This document shows positions 36,357 through 45,800 of a DNA stretch of 64,000 nt, piece after piece. Both the position numbers and the translations under genes were made by a program. Position 1 is the stretch's first letter. Every line of letters starts with the position of its first letter. Under the pieces are notes generated by a model that did not search any database, was not told the DNA's origin, and worked only from the letters and a program-made list of their open reading frames with translations. Source of the stretch: Roseimaritima ulvae (GTDB lineage Bacteria; Planctomycetota; Planctomycetia; Pirellulales; Pirellulaceae). The stretch lies in NCBI RefSeq assembly GCF_008065135.1, contig NZ_CP042914.1, forward strand, positions 1,736,001 through 1,800,000, in the 5' to 3' direction.

Positions 36357-37728
36357 CGGCGTCTTCCTCCAACAGCGTGCGTGCGGCCAGGATGTGTTTA
36401 CAAGGCCCGCGAGTCGATCCATGTTTTGCGTACCACGGGCAGGTGCATTTGGCGGTGTCGGCGGTTAAGCACACACGGTGTTCGACCCCGCTGCCGGTCA
36501 CGAATACTTCGGTCTGTTCGGCGGATTGTTTTCCCACACGCACCTTATTTTCCGCGATCAGCTTGCGAGCGTTTTTCAAGCGAGGTTGAAGCTTTTCGAC
36601 TTGAGATAAATCGAAAGGCAGTTCGCGATGAAAGTACGCTGCTGCGCCCAAATCATAACCGACCAAGCCGCGTGAACCGAGCACCGTCAAGGCACCGCGA
36701 ATGATGTCCCGTGGGTAGTCGACTCGCTTGGCCAGGTGCTCGATGTCGATGACCGCTTGCCATTTTAACTGAGCGTGAATGGCGGAGGTGGCATCGTGGA
36801 AGTTGGACGACGCCAGTGACTGCAGCGCCTGTCCTTCTCCAGAAAAACCACGCCAGACTTCGGGACTAATCACCAAATGAAATCGGGAGTCCTCGAAAAT
36901 CAGTTCCCACCCCGACGCTCCGGTTATCGCGTCGGTATAAATCCGCAGCAAGCGAGCTTGCGAAGCCAAGCCTTCCAGCACCTGCAGTCGCTGCAGTCCG
37001 CCCACGCGTACGGCTTGTGGGGCAGCCACCTGGCTTAGCCGTAATCCTTTGCCGGCCGCAACAATAAACGTCTCGCGGCGACTGGTGTTCATCCGTGGCA
37101 GCGACTTGAAGAAGCGGCGAGCCTGCAGGCCGGCGACTTCGTGAACCAGCTGCATGCGAGCCTGACAGGCTTGAACTTCGACCAGTCCCTTCAACCAGCG
37201 GAATGGTAATTGAACCTGTTTCTCAACCACGGTCTCGCTGTTTTTGGACAAGGCGACGCGATCCGAGCCAACCGAAATCGAGACGTCGTCGGTGTCACGC
37301 ACAGTCGCCAACGCATTCAGCATCGGTTCATTAAAGTCGACGTTGGTTGTGCCGCGGCCGAACGTTTCTCCGTGCAATGCGTCGGGAAGCAAATCCACGC
37401 GGGCATACACGCCGCAGCAACTGGAAAAACCTTCGAAACGGAGCCTAGCGTCGCTGCAAGTGACCACCGGATCGGCCAGCATCAGGATCCCTTCCAGCAT
37501 GGCGGCTGGAACGTGGAAGCGGGCGCGGACGATTTGCATCAGCCCACGCAACATCTGGGCCGTCCGTTTCGGGTTGGCCAGTTGTCCGGTAAAGAAATAC
37601 GGATGCGGCTCCTGACTAGCGGAAAATGTCGCCAACTGCAGCGCATGCGTCGAGCTCTCCCGACGTGCTGGTGCAAGTTGCGAAGGTTGCAAATACCGGT
37701 AGCGGTAGTCGAGTGCCAGTGCGCTCAC
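36349..37728 (-). CDS. SWIM zinc-finger protein
   Basis: 459 residues from GTG at 37728. The SWIM motif is at residues 428-445 (CTCPWYAKHGSTRGPCKH, the CxC...CxH zinc pattern), followed by ILAARTLLEED. The long N-terminal part is mixed alpha/beta with no known motif. SWIM fingers bind DNA or mediate protein contacts. In many bacteria SWIM proteins are encoded with partner proteins of unknown function, sometimes with MoxR ATPases and vWA proteins; neither is present here. It is co-transcribed with the 1002-residue gene by an 8-base overlap. Confidence 0.87.
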   Translation of the reverse strand: MSALALDYRYRYLQPSQLAPARRESSTHALQLATFSASQEPHPYFFTGQLANPKRTAQMLRGLMQIVRARFHVPAAMLEGILMLADPVVTCSDARLRFEGFSSCCGVYARVDLLPDALHGETFGRGTTNVDFNEPMLNALATVRDTDDVSISVGSDRVALSKNSETVVEKQVQLPFRWLKGLVEVQACQARMQLVHEVAGLQARRFFKSLPRMNTSRRETFIVAAGKGLRLSQVAAPQAVRVGGLQRLQVLEGLASQARLLRIYTDAITGASGWELIFEDSRFHLVISPEVWRGFSGEGQALQSLASSNFHDATSAIHAQLKWQAVIDIEHLAKRVDYPRDIIRGALTVLGSRGLVGYDLGAAAYFHRELPFDLSQVEKLQPRLKNARKLIAENKVRVGKQSAEQTEVFVTGSGVEHRVCLTADTAKCTCPWYAKHGSTRGPCKHILAARTLLEEDAGE

Positions 37729-38248
37729 GTGGAAAGCATGTCCCTTACTCTAAGATCGCAGGATTTCGAAGAAATCGTTTAAACCGTCTCCGGAGGCGCC
37801 GGCGAATCCGTCAGTCATCGCGAGGGGCTGTTTCTTCCATCTTACACTCCAACGGACCCAGGAAATCACCAGCCTGCAAATGAAAATGGACGTTGTTCGA
37901 CCGCGGGCGCGGTTCAACAATACAGCCCGAGGTCGCGCAGCGCACCCCGGGGAACGCTCGCACCAAGCCCCGAATGGGGCGACAGGAGTCCACGGCGGCC
38001 CGAAATTCATGTCGTCCCGTTGGGACTTTGCGGCATCTGGTTTCATTGTCTCCATGGGCTCGCGCCCATGGCTACATTACGCCGCCGCTTCGCGGCTGAT
38101 GCGGTTGCGCCTTTCGCAAACCATGCGTGCGCGAATCCCAACTTACATATCGCACGTCCCTCGAGGTTCGGCTTCCGATTGTACGAAACCTTGGGTGCGT
38201 TGCGCGACCCAAGGCTTTGTTGTTCAACCGCACCCGCGGTCAGGGAAC
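37729..38248. other. Intergenic region of 520 bases with repeats
   Basis: Contains a diverged family A-like piece (37768-37806), family C copy 3 (37960-38140) and the ATCGCACGTCC motif near 38147. The remainder shows no feature I can name. Confidence 0.7.
37960..38140 (+). repeat. Dispersed repeat family C, copy 3 (lacks first hairpins)
   Basis: Begins within CACCAAGCCCC and then matches copy 2 almost base for base through GGTTTCATTGTCTCCATGGG to the GCGTGCGCGAATCCC tail. The 5' part with GTCCC-GAA-GGGAC and the first CATGGGC hairpin is missing. Confidence 0.88.
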
Positions 38249-41146
38249 TTATTCAAAATCGACGCTGTCGGTTTCCAAGTCGTACTTCAGTTGCGGAGCA
38301 TTTATCGTTGTAGCGGCTTTGTCGGTCTTCGGCCGATGACGAGACAGGCTGACGTTGCCGCGAAGCTGAAGGTGTGAGGATTCGAAATCTTCTAGCGACA
38401 CCCTGTCGGCTGCCAGTTGGGTGTCACCCTTCTGCAACTGAACGTTCCCGCTGAACTGTAACTTGTCGGTATACGTCAGTTTCTCGCACTCGCCTCGCAA
38501 GGCATACTCTTTGAGTTCAAACCGAAGTGGTGCGCCGGATACCTGCAGGCCGGCTTCACCAAGCAGTAGCTCGATGCCACTCACTCTTAGCACGGAATCG
38601 TCCATTACGAAATCAAAGTTTGTATCGGCTCGGAAGTGCATTGTCTTGTTGGCGGTATCTAGCGTCAGCACACCACCAGGACTCGTCAGTTGTGGGTCGT
38701 CACGGTCCGCTGATAGGGCAATGTTCTTACCCTTGAGCACCACTTTTTCATCGGCAATTTCGTACTCAAAGGTTCCTTCCAAATGCGGTGTCCAACCGAA
38801 CTTGCCGATCGCTTCGGTTAACGCCCGTATGTCGTCCTCAGACATTCGGGGCCCGTCCGCTTTGATCACAATAGATTCGACTTTGACTTCGCTTTCAGCC
38901 TTCGCTCCACGGTCCTTTTCGTAGACAACTGGCCGTGTTCCGTAGTACACGAAATCACCGGATGCAGTCGGAGTCGGTGCGATCGCCGACGCGTTCTGTT
39001 TGGCTGTGTTGTCAGCCTGTGAAGCGGGAGTCGCCGTGACGATCACCAGCGACACCTTGTTCTCATCGCTGGAGTCTGGCATCGCGTATGCCAGACTATG
39101 TCCTGCGGGAAAGCTAATCTGGTTGTGAAACTGCTGCTTCAGAACTTTGGGGACTTGAACCGTTTTCGTTTCGCCACTGGATTGAAACGAAAACGATGAC
39201 ACGTCGGTGATCGTCGAACGACAATATTGAACATCGAGCGAAACGAAGCGGTCCTCAGCTACGGGACAAAAAGTCAATTCAACACCGTTTTTCTCGATGC
39301 GTATTTCCGCTTCGTCCTCAGCGCCGGCTCGGTGGTTAAAACCAACCACAAAGGGGCGCTGCGTAATATCGGAGATATCGATTTCCTGGCCGTTGAAACA
39401 GGTGCAGCGAGGCGCGTGCAGGACGTTGGCGCGTTCATCAGCCTGGACTGCTTCCACCAGCGAACGCGTCTCCGCGGGACTCATTTGCCTGAGCAGAATG
39501 GGGACGCCCGCTTGTGTTTGGGGAAGCAATTTCCAGTCAAAAGGAAGCTCATTGAATTGTGTCGAGCCAATCGAAATAAACCTGGTATCAATCACGACTT
39601 GTTTTCTGAACCCATGTTTTTCGATGCGGGAGAGTTCCTTCTCAACCCGTTGGTGCGACGACTCGTAGCCGCGAACGATGATGCGGCTGGAGCTGACAAC
39701 CACGCCCGTCGAGTTGTCGTTATTTGTTCCACGCACGCGGTTCAACTGTAGATTGTTTAACAGCCAGCTCTGGAGAATCATTTTCGCTTGAGCGTCGTCG
39801 CAGCTTTCGTCCTGTTTGATTCTACGGAGTGCTAATCTCGGCTCGTAAGTCTTAATAAACGGAGTTGCCTTAACCGCGGGCTTCGGTTGAGCAGTTTCTG
39901 GAAGCGTCGGAGAGGAAGCGAGCGGAGCTTGCTCGACGCGATACTTGTTCGGTTGCGGCAAGTCTTGCTCACTCGCGACGCTCCAGGCCGCGCCCGGCAG
40001 TAATGCCAAAGCTCCGAACAACATCACTAGACGGACCCACCATGGCCGAGATGCTTTCGCGTTATGTGAAAGTTGCATTATTCGCTCCATCCTTTTTGCA
40101 GTCAGTTCCACCGGCCGCACGCCCGGCAACGCCGGTGCAGAGTACAGCAAGTGCTTTCGTTCCAAAACAGACAATAGGCTACGGGCGTACTCCGCAGGTT
40201 GGCAGTGCAAGCTCGCCACCGTTTCTTCATCACAACTCAACTCCGTCACGCGATCGAACCAGCGTGACACCCAGTGCACCAGCGGGTGAAACCACCACAG
40301 GCAACACGCGATGGTTTGCAGCAGAGCCCACCACAGATCCCCTCGCCGAATATGCGTCAATTCATGGCCCAGCAAAATTCGCAGTTCGCCTGCAGTACAT
40401 TCGGACTCCAGAACCCGCGGCAGCAAGATTCGCGGACGCAAAATTCCCACCACGGCAGGTCCGATCAGGCTGTCGACAACGACCACGCGGACGCGTCTGC
40501 GAAACGAGAAGCGGCGTTTCGGTAGATCACGCAACAGCTGTCTTAATATCTGCTGCGTCGATGCATTGGGTTCGACGCGGGCCTTGCGAACATTGCGAAG
40601 GAACCATGACAAACGCATCGCGGCGACCAGCAAACAGACGCCCGCGCTGATCGCCCAAGCAGCAACGGCCCACTGCACAAAACGTGGGCCACGACTTTCG
40701 CCGACGGTTGAATTAGATGTCAGCACGTCGTTGACCGGCGCGATCGAGGGCGGACTCGATGACGCCGTAAAGGCATCCTTTGAGGGGTGCCAGCTGGACG
40801 GAGTGCGAAAGTCGTGTGCCCGCGGTCGCGACGTTGACTTTTGCTGCGGTGCGACTTCGGTCAAGGTTGCTCGCTGAGCGATTTGCACGGGCTCGGTTGG
40901 ACGCGTCGCCGCCGCTTCCGAAGCCGGTTGCAAGAGGCAAAACGGGCTGAGCGGTAATGCGAAGATCGGGGGCGTCAAACATTTCAGCAGCACCAGTCCC
41001 CATAACGCATGAGCCAGGTGGGGGCGATTCTTGGCACACAGTCGCACCAATCCAAGCACACAAACAATCAGCACTGTGACTTGAGCGGATTGTTGAATCA
41101 GCAGCGCCCAAATATCGGAAGCCGACAGCGAAAGCCAGGTATTCAC
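38249..41146 (-). CDS. M56 (BlaR1-like) membrane peptidase fused to secretin-like and OstA-like regions
   Basis: 965 residues. Transmembrane helices lie near 15-35, 45-65, 158-180 and 270-290. The zinc motif HELTH is at 261-265, with the third-ligand segment TELSCDEETV near 301-310. In BlaR1 proteins the peptidase cleaves the BlaI repressor after signal binding. A further helix near 385-400 precedes the exported part. Instead of a penicillin-binding sensor that part has two unusual regions. About 520-690 reads like a secretin core (VVIDTRFISIGSTQFNELPF, NVLHAPRCTCFNGQEIDISD). About 780-965 resembles OstA/LptA repeats (KLQFSGNVQLQKGDTQLAAD). The start overlaps the BlaI gene by four bases (ATGA). 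The signal sensed is unknown. Confidence 0.88.
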   Translation of the reverse strand: MNTWLSLSASDIWALLIQQSAQVTVLIVCVLGLVRLCAKNRPHLAHALWGLVLLKCLTPPIFALPLSPFCLLQPASEAAATRPTEPVQIAQRATLTEVAPQQKSTSRPRAHDFRTPSSWHPSKDAFTASSSPPSIAPVNDVLTSNSTVGESRGPRFVQWAVAAWAISAGVCLLVAAMRLSWFLRNVRKARVEPNASTQQILRQLLRDLPKRRFSFRRRVRVVVVDSLIGPAVVGILRPRILLPRVLESECTAGELRILLGHELTHIRRGDLWWALLQTIACCLWWFHPLVHWVSRWFDRVTELSCDEETVASLHCQPAEYARSLLSVLERKHLLYSAPALPGVRPVELTAKRMERIMQLSHNAKASRPWWVRLVMLFGALALLPGAAWSVASEQDLPQPNKYRVEQAPLASSPTLPETAQPKPAVKATPFIKTYEPRLALRRIKQDESCDDAQAKMILQSWLLNNLQLNRVRGTNNDNSTGVVVSSSRIIVRGYESSHQRVEKELSRIEKHGFRKQVVIDTRFISIGSTQFNELPFDWKLLPQTQAGVPILLRQMSPAETRSLVEAVQADERANVLHAPRCTCFNGQEIDISDITQRPFVVGFNHRAGAEDEAEIRIEKNGVELTFCPVAEDRFVSLDVQYCRSTITDVSSFSFQSSGETKTVQVPKVLKQQFHNQISFPAGHSLAYAMPDSSDENKVSLVIVTATPASQADNTAKQNASAIAPTPTASGDFVYYGTRPVVYEKDRGAKAESEVKVESIVIKADGPRMSEDDIRALTEAIGKFGWTPHLEGTFEYEIADEKVVLKGKNIALSADRDDPQLTSPGGVLTLDTANKTMHFRADTNFDFVMDDSVLRVSGIELLLGEAGLQVSGAPLRFELKEYALRGECEKLTYTDKLQFSGNVQLQKGDTQLAADRVSLEDFESSHLQLRGNVSLSRHRPKTDKAATTINAPQLKYDLETDSVDFE

Positions 41147-41532
41147 GACTTACCTCCGCGGCTTTCCAAACGGTCGATCAATTGCCGCAGCTGGTCCAGA
41201 TCTTCCTGCTCGATACCACGGTCTTCGATCAGATGTCGGACCAGCGGCATGGAATCGCCGCCAAAAAGCCTATCGACCAAATCGTCCACGGTTTCGCGGA
41301 TCACGGTCCGTGGGCGGGCCTTGGCGGAGTAAACCCGAGCCCGACCTTTCAATTGACTGCTTGCGTACCCTTTGGCTTCCAAACGCCGCAAATAGGTTTG
41401 CACCGTAGCAAGTTCAATGTCTCGTTCGCTGGACAGGGTTTGATGCACATCACGGACGCCTGCGGGCCCGATCTCCCACAGTACCCGAGCTACATCCATT
41501 TCGCCCTTCGACAACGCCGGTCTCGCAGCCAT
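41143..41532 (-). CDS. BlaI/MecI/CopY-type repressor
   Basis: 129 residues, with SD GGGAG six bases before ATG at 41532. The winged helix opens with LSKGEMDVARVLWEIGPAGV and contains ELATVQTYLRRLEAKGYASS, the family's recognition helix. The C-terminal helical half is the dimerisation and cleavage region. It is expected to repress itself and the downstream M56 gene until the peptidase cleaves it. Two palindromic sites overlap its promoter region (41555-41593). It overlaps the M56 gene by four bases. Confidence 0.93.
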   Translation of the reverse strand: MAARPALSKGEMDVARVLWEIGPAGVRDVHQTLSSERDIELATVQTYLRRLEAKGYASSQLKGRARVYSAKARPRTVIRETVDDLVDRLFGGDSMPLVRHLIEDRGIEQEDLDQLRQLIDRLESRGGKS

Positions 41533-41554
41533 GCTTCGCTCCCACAGCCCCAGT

Positions 41555-41593
41555 CAGTACAGTTGTACGCATTCTAGCCAGTACAGCTGTACT
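41555..41593 (-). promoter_or_regulatory. Paired operator sites for the BlaI-type repressor
   Basis: 41580-41593 is the perfect palindrome AGTACAGCTGTACT, and 41555-41568 is AGTACAGTTGTACG. TACA...TGTA half-sites match the BlaI/MecI operator pattern. Centres are 25 bases apart. They lie 23-61 bases upstream of the BlaI start, suggesting autorepression. Confidence 0.78.
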
Positions 41594-41620
41594 AGATCAA
41601 TGGCGGTTTGGTAACGCTCC

Positions 41621-41757
41621 CTTCACTCTACCTCTGGGAGAGTCGAGCGTCAGCTAGGAGAGGGCGACCGCGCCGCTGCCAAAGTTTTAGAAATTTCCCC
41701 TCGCGAAGGCTCGACTCTCCTTAAAAAGGAGGGTGAAAAGCTATTACGTCAGGCGTA
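41621..41757. repeat. Degenerate family A/B repeat pair
   Basis: 41631-41667 reads CTACCTCTGGGAGAGTCGAG and continues CGTCAGCTAGGAGAGGG. 41709-41757 reads CTCGACTCTCC, an AAAAAGGAGGGTGAAAAGC stretch and TATTACGTCAGGCGT. These are eroded, inverted copies of the B and A families. They fill the gap between the BlaI gene and the DUF6250-like gene. Confidence 0.65.
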
Positions 41758-41763
41758 TCAAAA

Positions 41764-42699
41764 TTACTTTCCGCTGTTGGCTGCGTCGGCTTTCTGCGGT
41801 TTGAGCCCGAAGACGCGGAAGTTTCGATAGATGTGGTGGGTGCCGACCATCCGGAAGCCGAAATAGCCTTGCCGGTAAACGGGAAAACGTTCGGTGTCGT
41901 AAACCGCTTGTCGGACAACGGTCTCGCCCTGGTCGTTGCGAGCTTCCACCTGAATCGCGTCGCCGCGAGCGATCTGATAGGTCAGCTGGCCGTCGACGAT
42001 GTATTGAACCACGTCGTCGTAGGCTACCAGTTGCACCGTGATCCATTTGTCGGGAGTGATCAGGTGGTCCGGTTGGCCATCCTTGTCATTCAAAGCCAGA
42101 TGCTCGGACGGCTCGCCGTCGACTTCCCTGGGGTAACGCCGCATGCGGGTTGTGCGATTGGCGATCGCCCCGCCGCCGCCGGTGCTGGCGTAGTAGCCGT
42201 GCATCTTGTCGTACGACTTGAACGCTCCGGTGTAACGCGATGCGTCGAACAGTCCCTGGTCGGGATCCCGCGGATCGGAAGCCATCCAGAAATTATTGAT
42301 GTCGCGAGGTTGCAAGCCCTTAATGGCGGGCTCGTGTGTGGGGCAAATCACTTCGTAGGTAATCGTGACCCGAGGCGGTAGCTTTTGCTTGTACCAGATC
42401 GTGCAGCCACGCCCCGGCACGTAGCAATCCAGCGTCTTGTTGTGAACCTGCACTTTGGCTGGGGCCGCGCCCGATTTATCTTGCAGTTGCACTACCCAGT
42501 CATCCAGGTTTGTAAAGTCGTCCTGCATCAGTAAGGGGCCGATCCGGAACAGGCCGGCACCACGGCCAAGAACCAGCGGTTCCGCAGCGGCCGCCGGGCT
42601 GGCAGCCAGAACCGGGAAAAACACCAACAGGACGCAAAGTAGGAAAAACGACCAGCGCAACAGAATCACCTTGGCAGAAACACGCGATTGACAACACAA
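41764..42699 (-). CDS. Secreted DUF6250/DUF1961-like protein
   Basis: About 311 residues from a TTG at 42699. The open frame reaches a TTG at 42789, but those 30 extra residues lie before the signal peptide (AKVILLRWSFFLLCVLLVFF, cleaved near AAAAEP). The mature part is a concanavalin-like beta sandwich: LLMQDDFTNLDDWVVQLQDK, RGCTIWYKQKLPPRVTITYE, then GYFGFRMVGTHHIYRNFRVF. This family is linked to polysaccharide lyases or binding proteins. It lies 122 bases after the end of the preceding M56 gene on the same strand, which may place it in that operon. Confidence 0.8.
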   Translation of the reverse strand: MCCQSRVSAKVILLRWSFFLLCVLLVFFPVLAASPAAAAEPLVLGRGAGLFRIGPLLMQDDFTNLDDWVVQLQDKSGAAPAKVQVHNKTLDCYVPGRGCTIWYKQKLPPRVTITYEVICPTHEPAIKGLQPRDINNFWMASDPRDPDQGLFDASRYTGAFKSYDKMHGYYASTGGGGAIANRTTRMRRYPREVDGEPSEHLALNDKDGQPDHLITPDKWITVQLVAYDDVVQYIVDGQLTYQIARGDAIQVEARNDQGETVVRQAVYDTERFPVYRQGYFGFRMVGTHHIYRNFRVFGLKPQKADAANSGK

Positions 42700-42820
42700 C
42701 CAACGCAAGTCCCGTCTGCAATGATTCCGCTCGCACAGTGGCAGCGTGAAAGCAAGACGAGACAACGCATCGTCTTGATTGTAGTCCAACCGCGTCGGTC
42801 GAGTCTTCTATCTTAACCTG

Positions 42821-45800
42821 CTAAGGGGTTTCCTCTTCCTGCTGCGAAGTATCGAACACAACGTGGATGTCCTGCTGGTTCCGCTCCACATCCTGGTTGG
42901 TGTGAAAACGGATCCGGCCACCTTGGGGATTGGCGATGTAGACCATAATGGACAGCGGCTGATCAGGAAGCTCCTTCAGGTGGAAGCGACCTTGGGCATT
43001 CGTTTTGGTCCACGGCGGTGGCCCCGATGTTGTTAACCGAGCGAGGTTCCGACCACCGCGAAGTCGCACCGAGACGGTGGCTCCTTCGACCGGTTGGCCG
43101 GCTTGATCGACCACCGTTCCGGCAAGCGACTGATTCAAACGAACCAACTTGGCATCCGGCAGGGCGACCTCGCCGTCGGCATCACCGGCCAGTTCCTGTA
43201 TATAAGGCGATTGGTGCAGCCAAGTCGGGTCCGCGGCCAGAAATGGAGGTTTGATTTCGACGCTATACCCGTCACCTGCTTTTAAACCGGTTAAGCGGTA
43301 GGAGCCGCTGGCGTCTGTCTGGGTTTGAAAGACTTGTTCATAGCGGGTACTGTCGGAGTCAAGTACTGGAACGTCACGATATAGAAGGATGGGAATGTCC
43401 GCGATCGGTTCGCCTTCGCTGAACACGCGGCCGGTGAGCACCACATCCGCTTTTGAAGCCCGCTGGGCTTCCATTTCTTGTTCGCGAACGTCGGCCGTGT
43501 AGCGAACGATCAGTGGATCTTGTTGGACGACGGTGGTCGGCAACAGGCCTCGGTCTTTCACCGAAACTTTGATCTGTGGATCCACGCCATCGGGCACTTT
43601 GAGCGTAAAGTGTCCTGCTGCGTCACTTGTGCTTGAGTCATAGACGCGGTTCCCCTCGACCGCCATCACGCTTCGGTTGGCCAGCGGTAGGTCCTGGCCG
43701 CCAACTAATTGGCCGGCAAGTCGACGCGTGCCGACGACTTCGATGGTGGGCAGTTCAAATTCCTGTTCATCGGCCGGGACCTGGTACGGTTTGTTCCAGG
43801 GAGTTCCGGTTTGCACGAAATCGCCAGGCAGGACGATGATGTGGGCTCGTACCGGCCCCGATAAAACGCGTCCTTGATACTCGCCACGTTTGTCCGTCAC
43901 GACCACATCGCTCTGCCGAAAGCCTCCGTAGCCGAGTGAAATCTCCGCCCCCGCTATCGGCTCGCCGGTCGACTTGGCCAGCACTTTTCCGCGGACTACC
44001 GGCGCCGCGACCAGCGGGATTTCCATTTGCAGGGTTTCGCCAGCGGCTAGGTACAGGTCTTCCTGCAGTCGTGGACGCACCGGCAGTGAGGGATCAAGCT
44101 TTACGTAGATGTGCAGCGGGCCGCCCTTGGCGATCACCGGCACTTCAAAACGCCCGGCATCGTCGGTAACGACTTCGGCGAGACCTTGTGGATCGACGCC
44201 GGCGTCTCGGTTGTCGGTTACCAACGTTAGCCGCACGCCGCGCAACCATTCGGGATTTTCACCAACCAGTCGGCCTTGGATGGATGCGGTTTCGCGAAGT
44301 CGCAGCTTACGATCCGGCACGTCGGTATTGCCGTCCACACGAAAGGTTTGACGTCCGTAGCGTTCGCTTTGCAGTTGCACGAGGAACAACGGCTCGGATT
44401 GAATCGCCGGCAAGGTAGCAACCCCGTCTTGATCGGTGCGGGCGGAGACCACGGAGAGCATTTCTTCGGGGACTGCATCGTAGCCAACCGTCGTTTGGTA
44501 GTTTTGCGGCTGAACCAAGACGTTTGCCAAAGGTTGGCCAGTGGGCGTCAGCACTTGGAATCGCGTCGTGCTCTCCGCAGGCAAGCGAATTGTGTATTTT
44601 TCGTCGCCCTCATCATCGCCATCTCCGCGAATCGTATCGAATACACTCTGAGATTGAATGCTGTAGCCGGGGCAGTGCACCCACACCGTCCACATGCTGC
44701 CGGTCGAACGCGAACGGATCCAAGCCACTGGACATTTCAGCTCAAATTCTCCCGCCGCATCGCTGCTGGTCTGCACGCAGCGACGAGGCTGATACTGCAG
44801 CGGCAGCCACAGTTGTGCGCCGGCAATCGGCTGGCCCGCTTCATCCACTACGCGGCCGCGCACCACCTTGACCTGCTGGTCCTGTTCGGCTGTTTGTCCT
44901 GCCGGGGCGGTCTTCGCTGCGGCTTGCCGGACTTCATCGGCACCGGCGGCGTTCAGCTTCAGGCTGCCCAATAGCAACGCTCCGCACAGCAGCAGCAACC
45001 CGGACATCCACAGGAACCTGCGCGGTGAACGGGAACGCAGCGAGTGGCTGGAATCGAGCAACATTCGGATTCTCCGCGAGAGTTGGCTAGAACGGTCATA
45101 GAAGGCAATTGCCCCTTCCACACGCCGGTTGGCGGGGCGTTTGGACAGCGACAGCAACAGCTCGGAATAAGCCAGGCGAGCACTCGATGTTCCCGCCGCT
45201 CGATCGTCGGCCACCAAGTCTTGGCAAATCCGCAACTCACGTCTCAACGCCCAGTACAGTGGCTGATACCAAAGCACGAATTGACAGAGGTTAACCAGAC
45301 GCCAGACGCCAAGATCGCGCCCGGTTACATGGGAACTCTCGTGAGCCAAACAGTATCGCAGCGTGGAGCGATCTCCGCTCGCCATCGAGTCGGGGATCAA
45401 AATCATGGGCCGTCGCCAGCCGAATACCAGCGGAGTGGATATTTCGTCGCTGACCCGCAGCCGCACTTTGCTGGTTGCCGCTGCGGAAACTTCGTGCAAA
45501 ACATCCAACGCCGCTTGTTCCGGTTTCGAGGCCCGCTGCGTCATCCTTCTCAAACGCACCGTGCCAATGATCCATTCCGCAGCGAACCAGACGATCGCCG
45601 CCGCATGACTGAGTATCAATAACATCGCCGCCACGGACCACAAATCGGCTCGCTGGGCCGTAGGCCATGGTTCTGCCCCGGCGGCAACGCGGGGCGAGCC
45701 GGAAGTGGTCGCAGCACCCGCAGCGAGATCATCTTCCTGCGGACGATTCGCCGCTGCGGAGGGCCGTGTTGCCGAGTGTTCCGTAGACGACGGGATAAGC

